From contig NZ_CP133262.1 in the NCBI RefSeq assembly GCF_030915405.1, positions 2,480,001-2,544,000 of the forward strand: a stretch of DNA of 64,000 nucleotides, in the 5' to 3' direction. The DNA comes from Neobacillus nitrireducens (lineage in GTDB: Bacteria; Bacillota; Bacilli; Bacillales; Cytobacillaceae). Shown one piece after another: positions 54,323 through 62,584 of this stretch. A program made the translations under genes and the position numbers. Position 1 is the first letter of the stretch. Each line of letters starts with the position of its first letter. Under the pieces are notes generated by a model. The model had not been told where the DNA came from. It searched no databases and saw only the letters and a list, made by a program, of their open reading frames with translations.

Positions 54323-55828
54323 ATGAAATATGTAATTGGAGTAGATTTAGGGACTAGCTCCGTTAAAGTGCTACTCGTTGACCAAGAAGGCATCGTTAAT
54401 TATTCAGTTTCAAAGGACTATCCATTAATCCAGCAGCACCCCGGGTATAGCGAACAAGATCCCGAAGATTGGGTTGAAAAAACTATCGCTGCCTTACAAC
54501 AGTTGGTAACTGAATCAAATATAACCCCTGATGCTATTGAGGGACTTAGTTTTTCCGGCCAAATGCATGGATTAGTCCTCCTCGATGAAAATAACCAAGT
54601 AATCAGAAATGCGATTCTATGGAACGACACCCGAACCACACCACAATGTAAAAAAATAGATCAGCAACTAGGCGGCAAATTGCTTGAAATCACCAAAAAC
54701 CCAGCTCTAGAAGGCTTTACTTTTCCTAAGATTCTCTGGGTAAAAGAGAATGAACCTGAAAATCTAGAAAAAACAAGCGTATTTTTACTTCCAAAGGATT
54801 ATCTCCGCTTCCGTTTAACGGGAAAAATAAACATGGATTACTCGGATGCTGCGGGTACGCTGATGTTAGATATCGTAAACAAGTCATGGAGCGCTGATAT
54901 CCTCCGGACGTTTGAAATTCCTTCCACCATTTGCCCTCCATTAGTGGAAACTGAAGACTACGTCGGAACGCTTTTACCAGAGATCGCGGAACTTACTGGT
55001 TTATTTTCAGCAACTAAAGTATTTGCAGGTGGAGCGGACAATGCCTGCGGTGCGATTGGAGCAGGTATTTTATCTGAAGGAACAGCCCTTTGCAGTATCG
55101 GAACATCCGGTGTATTCCTTTCCTATGAGAATGATAAAAACAAAAACTACGGCGGGAAGGTTCATCTTTTCAATCATGGACAAAAAGACTCCTACTATAC
55201 GATGGGTGTCACCCTTGCAGCAGGCTATAGCCTAACTTGGTTTAAGGACACCTTCGCCAAGGATCAATCATTCGACAGTCTGCTAGATGATGCTGCACAA
55301 TCGACAATCGGTGCAAATGGACTGATTTTCACTCCCTTCTTAGTTGGTGAGCGCACTCCTTATGCGGATGCTAAAATAAGAGGAACATTTACTGGAATTG
55401 ATAGCTCTCACCAAAAAGGTGACTTTACTCGGGCGGTCATAGAAGGAATTGTTTTCTCGATTAATGAGAGTGTCGAAATCTTCCGCAACTATGGCAAGAC
55501 CATCGACACCGTCATTTCGATTGGCGGTGGTGCGAAGAGTGAATTATGGCTTCAAATACAAGCGGATGTCTTTAATACACGAGTCGTAAAGCTGCAAAAT
55601 GAACAAGGGCCGGGTATGGGGGCCGCAATGATTGCTGCAGCCGGATTGAATTGGTTCTCCTCTCTTCAAGAATGTGCAGAGGTGTTCATAAAAGTCGATA
55701 AGGTCTACGAACCAAAACCAGAAAACGTTCAGCGCTATAAAGAATTCTATCAGGTGTACAAAGATGTCTATCCGCATACCGTTGCGATCAATCATCAGCT
55801 ATTTGATCTTCGAAATGGGGAAAGTTAA
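54323..55828 (+). CDS. xylB: xylulokinase
   Basis: Phosphorylates D-xylulose to xylulose 5-phosphate. FGGY kinase with GVDLGTSSVKVLLVD at the N-terminus, FSGQMHGLVLLD and WNDTRTT in the sugar site, and IGGGAKSELWLQIQADVF near the ATP site. 501 aa. ATG 54323 after GTGGGGG. Its stop codon lies within the first bases of structured-repeat copy 2. Confidence 0.93.
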   Translation: MKYVIGVDLGTSSVKVLLVDQEGIVNYSVSKDYPLIQQHPGYSEQDPEDWVEKTIAALQQLVTESNITPDAIEGLSFSGQMHGLVLLDENNQVIRNAILWNDTRTTPQCKKIDQQLGGKLLEITKNPALEGFTFPKILWVKENEPENLEKTSVFLLPKDYLRFRLTGKINMDYSDAAGTLMLDIVNKSWSADILRTFEIPSTICPPLVETEDYVGTLLPEIAELTGLFSATKVFAGGADNACGAIGAGILSEGTALCSIGTSGVFLSYENDKNKNYGGKVHLFNHGQKDSYYTMGVTLAAGYSLTWFKDTFAKDQSFDSLLDDAAQSTIGANGLIFTPFLVGERTPYADAKIRGTFTGIDSSHQKGDFTRAVIEGIVFSINESVEIFRNYGKTIDTVISIGGGAKSELWLQIQADVFNTRVVKLQNEQGPGMGAAMIAAAGLNWFSSLQECAEVFIKVDKVYEPKPENVQRYKEFYQVYKDVYPHTVAINHQLFDLRNGES

Positions 55829-55992
55829 CTAATTTTAATATCTAGTTAATAATTTATTAATAATCAAGCGTTATAGTACATGTTAGAGGGGATAGCACGC
55901 GTGGCTATCATGGTATTAGGCGTAGGCGGAGCCGATACCTTAGGAAGAGCACCCGTTAAACAGATGCTCCCTTAAATAGAGCTATTACTTAC
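55825..55992 (+). repeat. structured dispersed repeat, copy 2
   Basis: Begins at the xylB stop codon and matches copy 1 (42121-42292): the core from GGGGATAGCACGCG to CAGATGC is identical over about 80 bases, and the flanks (TTAACTAAT, TTATAGTACAT, CTATTACTTAC) are similar. The third hairpin reads TGCTC against GAGCA here, and TGCTTCC in copy 1, so pairing is kept. Confidence 0.75.
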
Positions 55993-56004
55993 AATCAGCG
56001 GATT

Positions 56005-56029
56005 GCGAACGGTGCCTGACACCGTTCGC
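56005..56029. repeat. dispersed palindrome with GCGAAC/GTTCGC arms
   Basis: GCGAACGGTG-CCTGA-CACCGTTCGC forms a perfect 10-bp stem. The arms differ from those of other family members but are complementary to each other. Confidence 0.8.
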
Positions 56030-56032
56030 AAT

Positions 56033-56188
56033 TTATAATATCGAGAAGAAAGGCAGGATGATTATACATAGGGTGAGGAATAAAACGGCCACTGCACTCA
56101 TCTTTTGTTTGCCCTTCCATAAGGAGACAGCAAATCCGAAAGTATATACAGTAATACTAAATAGACTAACATAAACAAAAAGACCCAT
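56033..56188 (-). CDS. 51-aa membrane protein
   Basis: Two hydrophobic segments (VYVSLFSITVYTFGFAVSLW and VAVLFLTLCIIILPFFSIL) separated by KGKQKM. Starts ATG 56188 and lies ten bases after the stop of the next upstream 51-aa gene. AGGTAGGG precedes at some distance. I do not recognise the family. Confidence 0.5.
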   Translation of the reverse strand: MGLFVYVSLFSITVYTFGFAVSLWKGKQKMSAVAVLFLTLCIIILPFFSIL

Positions 56189-56197
56189 CCTTCTACC

Positions 56198-56353
56198 CTA
56201 CCTTTTCAGTAGTTTAGCTTGTTTCCCATAATCAATTATTTGAATACTGGGGTGCACACGTATATCAGCATTATCCTTTGTATTGGACTGTTCTTGAAAT
56301 TGTGGTTCTGTATTGAATTTCTTAAAAAGCGTCTTGACGATTCTTTTCTTCAA
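56198..56353 (-). CDS. 51-aa basic protein
   Basis: Starts TTG 56353 six bases after GGGGGTGG. The N-terminus is basic (MKKRIVKTLFKKFNTEPQFQ) and the C-terminus reads HPSIQIIDYGKQAKLLKR. The stop lies just before the membrane protein start, suggesting a two-gene unit. Family not recognised. Confidence 0.5.
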   Translation of the reverse strand: MKKRIVKTLFKKFNTEPQFQEQSNTKDNADIRVHPSIQIIDYGKQAKLLKR

Positions 56354-56441
56354 TATAAACCACCCCCAATTTTTTTATAGTTTTCCAGTTTTAGGAGTCT
56401 TTATGTATATCTGCACATTATTTGTTTTGAAGCTATTTTCA

Positions 56442-56574
56442 TTGACATTCAATTTCAATTGTTTTAAAGTAACAAAGTTAAATTAAATATCAAAATTTAT
56501 TTGTTCGTGGACTTTTCTAGAGGTATCTCTATTTTCGCCACACAGCTTTCAATGAGAGCTGTGTGGCTTTTTTT
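56442..56574 (+). promoter_or_regulatory. promoter and leader terminator of the first EamA gene
   Basis: TTGACA-17 bp-TAAAGT (56442-56447, 56465-56470) is followed at 56537-56567 by an 11-bp stem GCCACACAGCT/AGCTGTGTGGC with a T7 run, 24 bases before the EamA start. A terminator between a promoter and its gene suggests attenuation, but no convincing antiterminator was found. Confidence 0.5.
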
Positions 56575-56597
56575 ATGGACTGAAAGGAGTAGAAAAA

Positions 56598-57512
56598 ATG
56601 AAAACTTGGCAATACGCACTCATTGTTTTTTTAGGGGGATGCAGTTACGGAGTATTATCGACCTTTGTTAAGCTTGCCTACTCGGCTGGTTTTACCGTGA
56701 CACAGGTAACAGGATCTCAATACTTACTTGGGACCTTGCTCATCTGGGGAGTCGCTCTTTTTTCGAAAAAGAAAAAACTTACGCTGTCTAAAATAGGAAA
56801 ATTACTATTATCAGGAATTCCACTTGGTTTAACAGGAGTATTTTATTATCAGTCCCTGCAAACCCTTGATGCTTCGCTTGCAATCATCTTTTTATTTCAA
56901 TTTGTATGGATTGGTACTTTTTTTGAGTGGATTGTTTATAAAAAAATACCAAGTAACGGGAAAATGGTTTCGATTGGTATTCTAATCATCGGCTCCATTC
57001 TAGCAGCGGGCATTATTGCTGAAGGCGGCGTCGAAATATCATGGCAAGGGACAGTTTGGGGACTGCTTTCTGCTATAACGTATACCGCTCTCATCTTTGT
57101 TAGCGGATCGGTGGAAAAAGATACACCACCTGTTCAGAAAAGTGCACTGCTCTCCACTGGCGGATTGATCACTGTTTTCTTGTTTTTCACGCCAACGGAT
57201 TTAATCCATTTACCCGTTTTACTGGGCGTAGCACCGTATGGATTGTTTCTTGGATTATTTGGAGTAGCCTTACCGCCGCTCTTATTTTCAATTGGAATGA
57301 AGCATATCGGCCCAGGGCTTGGAACGATATTAACAGCCTCAGAACTCCCGGTTGCTGTTATCTTGTCATCACTCGTTTTAGCCGAAAACGTAAGTTTGTC
57401 ACAATGGCTTGGAGTTGTCCTTATATTAGGTGGAATTGCAGCGGGGAATGTTCAAATGCCTAAAACAAAAGTGGAGTCAATCTCTTTAGAAAGTAAAAAC
57501 ATTGGGATCTAA
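56598..57512 (+). CDS. EamA/DMT family transporter
   Basis: Ten hydrophobic segments forming two EamA repeats in 304 aa, the layout of drug/metabolite exporters. Characteristic segments include GGCSYGVLSTFVKLAYSAGF at the start and GPGLGTILTASELPVAVILS in the second half. The substrate is unknown; metabolite export is the family's usual role. ATG after AAAGGAG. A leader terminator lies upstream. Confidence 0.85.
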   Translation: MKTWQYALIVFLGGCSYGVLSTFVKLAYSAGFTVTQVTGSQYLLGTLLIWGVALFSKKKKLTLSKIGKLLLSGIPLGLTGVFYYQSLQTLDASLAIIFLFQFVWIGTFFEWIVYKKIPSNGKMVSIGILIIGSILAAGIIAEGGVEISWQGTVWGLLSAITYTALIFVSGSVEKDTPPVQKSALLSTGGLITVFLFFTPTDLIHLPVLLGVAPYGLFLGLFGVALPPLLFSIGMKHIGPGLGTILTASELPVAVILSSLVLAENVSLSQWLGVVLILGGIAAGNVQMPKTKVESISLESKNIGI

Positions 57513-57528
57513 CTCCCAATGTTTTTTT
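57495..57528. terminator. terminator between EamA and the Phe-rich gene
   Basis: AAAACATTGGGA / TCCCAATGTTTT with a four- to five-base loop and T7 on the plus strand. It overlaps the end of the EamA gene. Confidence 0.8.
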
Positions 57529-57533
57529 AGTTT

Positions 57534-57803
57534 TTAAAAGAAGAACGGTGAAAATCCAAATCCAACAAATGGGAAAAAGACAGGTGGTCTAAATCTTCTA
57601 AAAAATGGGGGTCTAAAAAACGGTCTCCGACCAAAAAAGCCAAATCCATATCCATCATTAGCACTTGAAGAATTTAATTCTTCGATTTCAAGACCATCAC
57701 TTTTTACCTTTGCAACCCTTCCAATGGACCATTCCCCTTGACTATTTTTAAACTTTATCATTTGACCCTCTAAACGACGCGCTTGCTGATAATCTAATTG
57801 CAT
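57534..57803 (-). CDS. small protein with Phe/Arg/Pro-rich tail
   Basis: An 89-aa protein. Residues 1-45 look like a small beta-barrel (LEGQMIKFKNSQGEWSIGRV, then AKVKSDGLEIEELN); residues 50-89 are almost only Phe, Arg, Pro and Gly (GFFGRRPFFRPPFFRRF, then PPVFFPFVGFGFSPFFF). This resembles low-complexity spore-coat or surface-assembly proteins of bacilli, but no homologue is named. ATG after GAAGGAGG. Convergent with the EamA gene. Confidence 0.6.
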   Translation of the reverse strand: MQLDYQQARRLEGQMIKFKNSQGEWSIGRVAKVKSDGLEIEELNSSSANDGYGFGFFGRRPFFRPPFFRRFRPPVFFPFVGFGFSPFFF

Positions 57804-57978
57804 GTAAATCCTCCTTCATAAGTGAACTTACTCTTAAAATATGAAGCAAGTCCTTAATGTGTAAAGGCAAACACCCTAAACCTGTCCAATTATATAAAGA
57901 GAGGAGTTTTATTCCCTTACTTCTGTTTGTATAATGGTAATATGTCATCTTATGGATTAAAAAATGGAGGAAATCGTC

Positions 57979-58881
57979 TTGAAAGGGAAAATGAGACTTA
58001 TCATGACCATGCTTATTTTTGGAAGCATCGGGGTATTTGTAAAAAATATTGATCTATCTTCAAGTGAAATTGCATTCTTACGAGGGGTAATCGGAAGTCT
58101 CTTTCTGCTGATAGCAAGTTTCCTTGTCAAACAAAAGCCATCTTATCAAGCATTAAAAGATAATGCTCTGCTGCTGTTATTATCAGGGGCAGCGATTGGC
58201 CTTAATTGGATATTTTTATTTGAATCCTATCGGTATACGACGATATCCAACGCCACCATTAGCTATTACTTTGCGCCAATTTTTGTAATGATTTTAGCAC
58301 CTTGGGTTCTGAAAGAAAAACTAACGAGTGTAAAAGTTATTTGCATCATTACGGCAATGATTGGTCTATTTTTAATCGTTAATCCTGGAGCTGGCAGTGC
58401 TAACAGTTCGCAGAATCATATCATAGGTATTATCTATGGTCTTTTAGCGGCCGCATTATATGCAAGTGTGATATTAATGAACAAATTCATCAAAAATTTA
58501 TCCGGTTTTGAAACCACGTTAGTGCAATTAATGGCGGCCGCTTTGGTCCTTCTTCCCTATATACTTTGGCAGGGAAATCTTAATTTTACTAGTCTAAACT
58601 CTACTTCGATTATTTTTATCTTCATCCTTGGTATTGTGCATACGGGTTTCGCATATTTTTTATATTTTACTTCGATTCGAGAACTAAAAGGACAATCGAT
58701 TGCGGTGCTTAGTTATATTGATCCGATATCAGCCGTAATCATCGCCGCGCTTTTTTTACATGAAGGCATGACATGGATACAAATAATTGGCGGCATGCTG
58801 GTACTTGGCTCCACTTTCTTAAGCGAAAAACGAGAATTAAAAGTTGCAAAAAAAGGGCAGACTTCCACTACCTCACCGTAA
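57979..58881 (+). CDS. EamA/DMT family transporter
   Basis: A second ten-segment exporter of the EamA group (300 aa), with FGSIGVFVKNIDLSSSEIAF at the N-terminus and LSYIDPISAVIIAALFLHEG in the second repeat. Start taken as TTG 57979, eight bases after GGAGG; the ATG five codons upstream overlaps that site. Substrate unknown; it is not closely similar to the neighbouring EamA protein. Confidence 0.83.
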   Translation: MKGKMRLIMTMLIFGSIGVFVKNIDLSSSEIAFLRGVIGSLFLLIASFLVKQKPSYQALKDNALLLLLSGAAIGLNWIFLFESYRYTTISNATISYYFAPIFVMILAPWVLKEKLTSVKVICIITAMIGLFLIVNPGAGSANSSQNHIIGIIYGLLAAALYASVILMNKFIKNLSGFETTLVQLMAAALVLLPYILWQGNLNFTSLNSTSIIFIFILGIVHTGFAYFLYFTSIRELKGQSIAVLSYIDPISAVIIAALFLHEGMTWIQIIGGMLVLGSTFLSEKRELKVAKKGQTSTTSP

Positions 58882-58891
58882 TGGAAGTCTG
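58848..58891 (-). terminator. terminator of the nitric oxide reductase gene
   Basis: CAGACTTCCA/TGGAAGTCTG, 14-base loop, followed on the minus strand by CCCTTTTTTTGC. It overlaps the end of the EamA gene. Confidence 0.75.
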
Positions 58892-58914
58892 AAAGGAAAC
58901 CAAAGGAAAACCTA

Positions 58915-61281
58915 TTAGTCTTCCTCCAACGTTAAATCCTTGACCGGCAGTGGCTCATTTTCACCATGTGTCGGTTTGCGAAGATTAAAGAACACTTTTA
59001 TACAGAAGTAAACTAAGCCAATTACCCCAAGCAAGAAAATCGTATCTGGAACCGCACGTATTAAGAGCAAATTATGCACCAAATCTTGACCATAAAAGAT
59101 TTTCGGATCACGCGAAGCCCAATAGCCCTGTTCATAAGCAAGCTTCAACTGAACCAAACCGATTGGCAGCAAGGTAATGAAGACCATCCCTGCTAATCCA
59201 ATGTTTAACAACCAGCAAACAATTTTGAGCAATTTGTCATTCCAGACCTTCGGATCGACTACATTTCGTAAAGAAAACAGAAGTAAGGAAATGGCGAACA
59301 TTCCATACACGCCCATCATCGCTGCATGACCATGAGCAGGGGTTAACTGCTGACCATGTTCAAAATAATTGACAGCGGGAAGGTTAATCAAGAATCCTAA
59401 GACACCTGCACCCACTAAATTCCAAAGTGCGGTTGAAATTAAGAACCAAAAAGTTGATTTATATGGGAAATCGACTCCGCCATCACGAAGCATTTTATAT
59501 TGTTCATAGGCTTCAAGAATCAGTAAGGTAAGTGGAATAATCTCTAACGCCGAGAATACAGAACCTAATCCAATCCAAACTTCTGCTGAACCATTATAGT
59601 AATAATGGTGACCAATTCCGATTACACCACTGCCTAGTAATATCGTAATTTGGAAATATAAGGACTTAACCGTGGATTTCTTTGTTACCAGCTTCATTTG
59701 AACTAATAAGAACCCAATAATAACAACGGCAAAGACTTCAAAAATCCCCTCCACCCACAAATGAACAATCCACCAGCGCCAGTAATCTGCCATCGTATAG
59801 CTAGTATCTGGTTGAATTAAAAAGGCAAATCCATAGAATAACGGCACGGCAATTGAGGCATAAAAGAGCAGATGAACAAGACCGCCTCGATCGGACTCAC
59901 GCTTTAGCGCGCTCCTTATTCCTCTATACACAATGAATAACCAAATAATCATTCCAAGTGCTAAAATATACTGCCAGAAGCGCCCTAACTCTAAGTACTC
60001 CCAGCCTTGGTGGCCAAACATAAACCAGTTGTTACCTAGGTATCCTTTTACTCCTAACCATTGCCCAAGCATACTGCCAAACACCAATACGACTAATGCC
60101 CAGAATAAAATATCGACAAGCAGCCCCTGGCGCTTTGGTTCGTGACCGCCCACAAGCGGGGCCACATAAATACCTAGTCCCAACCAGGACGTCGCAATCC
60201 AGAAGATAGCAAGTTGGAGGTGGATTCCTTTCGCGATGCTAAACGGCAGTAATTCTGCAATCCACTTTATTCCAAAGAAGCTCTCAGGTTCCGTATAATA
60301 ATGAGCTAGAAGCGCCCCGAACATAACTTGAATAAAGAAGAGCAACGAAACGATTACGAAATACTTAACCGCTTTAACTTGTGATAAAGTAACAGGGATC
60401 GTATTCAAGTTTATTTTTGGAAAATTACCAGGCGTATACGCCTCTTTCATTCCTAAATGATATCGGTAGAACACATACAAAATCAACGCCATAAAGAGTG
60501 AAAAAACGGTAATACTGACCCCACTCCAAAGAATGGATGAGTAGGTCATTACATTCCCCGCATCTTCATAATAAGGCCAGTTATTAGTAAAGGAAATTTT
60601 ATCGCCTGGACGGTTGGTACTTGATAACCACGCAGTCCAGAAGAAGAAATCGGCAACTTGTGTAATTTGATCACCTTTTGCTACCCATGCACGGTTAGTA
60701 CCAGGTAAATCCTTTTCTTTAATTAACTTACCCTGTAGGCCCCAGCCATCACCTTTCGTAAATACTTCGTGATAATAACTTCTGACTTGTTGTAAACCGT
60801 AAACCTGCGCCTCTGTTAAAACAAGTGTATCCTTGTTTTTATGATAACGATTATGGCGCATTTCCTCCTTTACCGTTTCACGGATGACTATTTTCTCTGC
60901 TGCTGTTAGATTCTTAAATGGAGTATTTTCATTCTTTTGAGCATAGAATTCATGCATACCTTCTGTATAGATTTTTAATGCTTCCGCGGTATAATCTGGA
61001 CCCATGTACGAACCATTACCTAATACACTTCCATAATCCATCAGGGCATATTTTTGAAAAACTGCTTGTCCGCCTTTAATAGAGTCTTTCGTAAAAAGCA
61101 CTTCTCCATTTTCAGTGACCACAAGTGGTCTTGGTGCTTCTGATTTAAAGATCCAGAATCCACCAACTAAAAGAACAGTAAAAACCAATAATAACGTACC
61201 GACACAAATAGATTTCAAGAAACTATTCCTCAGGCCCTCTTGCCTTTTCCCTTGGTTTATACCCATTTTTTTCATTTCCAT
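58915..61281 (-). CDS. norB: quinol-dependent nitric oxide reductase (qNOR)
   Basis: Membrane enzyme reducing NO to N2O with quinol. A single fused chain of about 788 aa: an extracytoplasmic cytochrome c-like domain without CxxCH haem motif (about residues 50-240) and a haem-copper-like catalytic part with 12 or more membrane segments. Haem and metal ligands lie in KGIHLQLAIFWIA, WWIVHLWVEGIFEVFAVV, GHHYYYNG and TPAHGHAAMMGVYGM. Start ATG 61281 after AAGGTG; a GTG 33 bases earlier is also possible. No NO-sensing regulator lies adjacent. Confidence 0.9.
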   Translation of the reverse strand: MEMKKMGINQGKRQEGLRNSFLKSICVGTLLLVFTVLLVGGFWIFKSEAPRPLVVTENGEVLFTKDSIKGGQAVFQKYALMDYGSVLGNGSYMGPDYTAEALKIYTEGMHEFYAQKNENTPFKNLTAAEKIVIRETVKEEMRHNRYHKNKDTLVLTEAQVYGLQQVRSYYHEVFTKGDGWGLQGKLIKEKDLPGTNRAWVAKGDQITQVADFFFWTAWLSSTNRPGDKISFTNNWPYYEDAGNVMTYSSILWSGVSITVFSLFMALILYVFYRYHLGMKEAYTPGNFPKINLNTIPVTLSQVKAVKYFVIVSLLFFIQVMFGALLAHYYTEPESFFGIKWIAELLPFSIAKGIHLQLAIFWIATSWLGLGIYVAPLVGGHEPKRQGLLVDILFWALVVLVFGSMLGQWLGVKGYLGNNWFMFGHQGWEYLELGRFWQYILALGMIIWLFIVYRGIRSALKRESDRGGLVHLLFYASIAVPLFYGFAFLIQPDTSYTMADYWRWWIVHLWVEGIFEVFAVVIIGFLLVQMKLVTKKSTVKSLYFQITILLGSGVIGIGHHYYYNGSAEVWIGLGSVFSALEIIPLTLLILEAYEQYKMLRDGGVDFPYKSTFWFLISTALWNLVGAGVLGFLINLPAVNYFEHGQQLTPAHGHAAMMGVYGMFAISLLLFSLRNVVDPKVWNDKLLKIVCWLLNIGLAGMVFITLLPIGLVQLKLAYEQGYWASRDPKIFYGQDLVHNLLLIRAVPDTIFLLGVIGLVYFCIKVFFNLRKPTHGENEPLPVKDLTLEED

Positions 61282-61376
61282 AACTAGCACCTTTTTCCGA
61301 AGTAGTTTTTCCACCCTTTAAAAGTTATAAGTTTGTTAAATAAATCACAAACAATTTTACGGGCATCTTAACAATG

Positions 61377-62525
61377 TTAAACACTAACTAAATATTCTTT
61401 TAAAGACATCTCACAAGTATATTCGGTAACAAGTGCCCCGTTTGAAGAAACGCTTAAATTTAACGGGGTAATTCCGTGATTTCGCCAAACATTATTTAAT
61501 TCCTCTGCCTGATTTTCTTCTTCCATGAAGGCAATACCACAATCCCCGCCCCCGGCCCCTGATGGTTTACCACTGCCATACTTTTCAGCGGCATCGCATA
61601 AATCCTTTAATTTTGATGTTTCCAATCGGATATTGGCCTGTTGACTAAGCATCAACAACGCTTCCCGATTTTGTCTTATGCTTGAAATAGCTTCGAGACG
61701 ATCGTCCTTCTGAAAGCTCTGCACTAAGCGGTCAACTGCCATTGAGCTTTCCACTAAGAATTGGTCGTATGGTTCTCGATTTCGTCTACGAAATTCTTGG
61801 ACCATCTTAATCATTGGGGCTGTTGATGACGACTCCTTCGTCCAACCAACACTTAAATGGAAATGTGCTGCTGGTTTTATCGGGGTAATCGATAGATTAG
61901 GCCAAGTTTTTTTTACAAGCGCTCTTAAGGTGTTCCCTTCCAATAATTGCTTCAACACCCACTTAGCGTTGAAGGCTGAATAGACTAGCCATCCTCCATA
62001 TGTTGAAGCGGCAATATCAATTCCTGAACCATTTTTTTGCGATTTTAAATGGGCGATTGCGGAAAGCTTAAAGATTTGATCAAGAGTAGGAGGAACATTC
62101 CCCCCACTATTTAACCGTAAAATGGCTGAAATGACGGCAACTACAAGAGCGGCACTGGATCCAAGCCCATATTTACAGCCCGTTGCGGGATCATTTAGCT
62201 CACTTCTAATCGTTAAATGAAATGGCCTTAGTGGGATTGAATTTTCCTGTAAAAATCGACAGGCCACTTCGATTGAACTTTCAATAAAGTGTAAGCGTCG
62301 ATCAGAAACACTAAAGTGAACCTTGCTATGATTGAAATCCCAGATCACATTCTCCAATCCAAACAGTGGAAGCGACAGCTGGTTCTGCCAGCATGGTTCT
62401 ATCGTTGCTGTTATATATCGATTGACGGCCATCACAATTGCTTGCTGCTTAGGTTCAAGAACAGCGTAATCACCAGCAATGACTAGTTTTCCGGGTACAG
62501 AAACCCGATAGCTTGAATAAGTCAT
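61377..62525 (-). CDS. mvaK2: phosphomevalonate kinase
   Basis: Phosphorylates 5-phosphomevalonate to the diphosphate in isoprenoid synthesis. GHMP kinase fold: PGKLVIAGDYAVLEP (residues 11-25), the ATP loop GLGSSAALVVAVIS (about 120-133) and the C-terminal SGAGGGDCGIAFME. 382 aa, full length. ATG after AAGGGATG. Third in mvaK1-mvaD-mvaK2, the order in staphylococci and lactic acid bacteria; the usual fourth gene, fni, is not next to it. Confidence 0.9.
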   Translation of the reverse strand: MTYSSYRVSVPGKLVIAGDYAVLEPKQQAIVMAVNRYITATIEPCWQNQLSLPLFGLENVIWDFNHSKVHFSVSDRRLHFIESSIEVACRFLQENSIPLRPFHLTIRSELNDPATGCKYGLGSSAALVVAVISAILRLNSGGNVPPTLDQIFKLSAIAHLKSQKNGSGIDIAASTYGGWLVYSAFNAKWVLKQLLEGNTLRALVKKTWPNLSITPIKPAAHFHLSVGWTKESSSTAPMIKMVQEFRRRNREPYDQFLVESSMAVDRLVQSFQKDDRLEAISSIRQNREALLMLSQQANIRLETSKLKDLCDAAEKYGSGKPSGAGGGDCGIAFMEEENQAEELNNVWRNHGITPLNLSVSSNGALVTEYTCEMSLKEYLVSV

Positions 62526-62584
62526 ATTTTCTCATCCCTTCGTTAGTACTCGATTAAGGTCTACTTCCAATTCCAGTGTTACGA

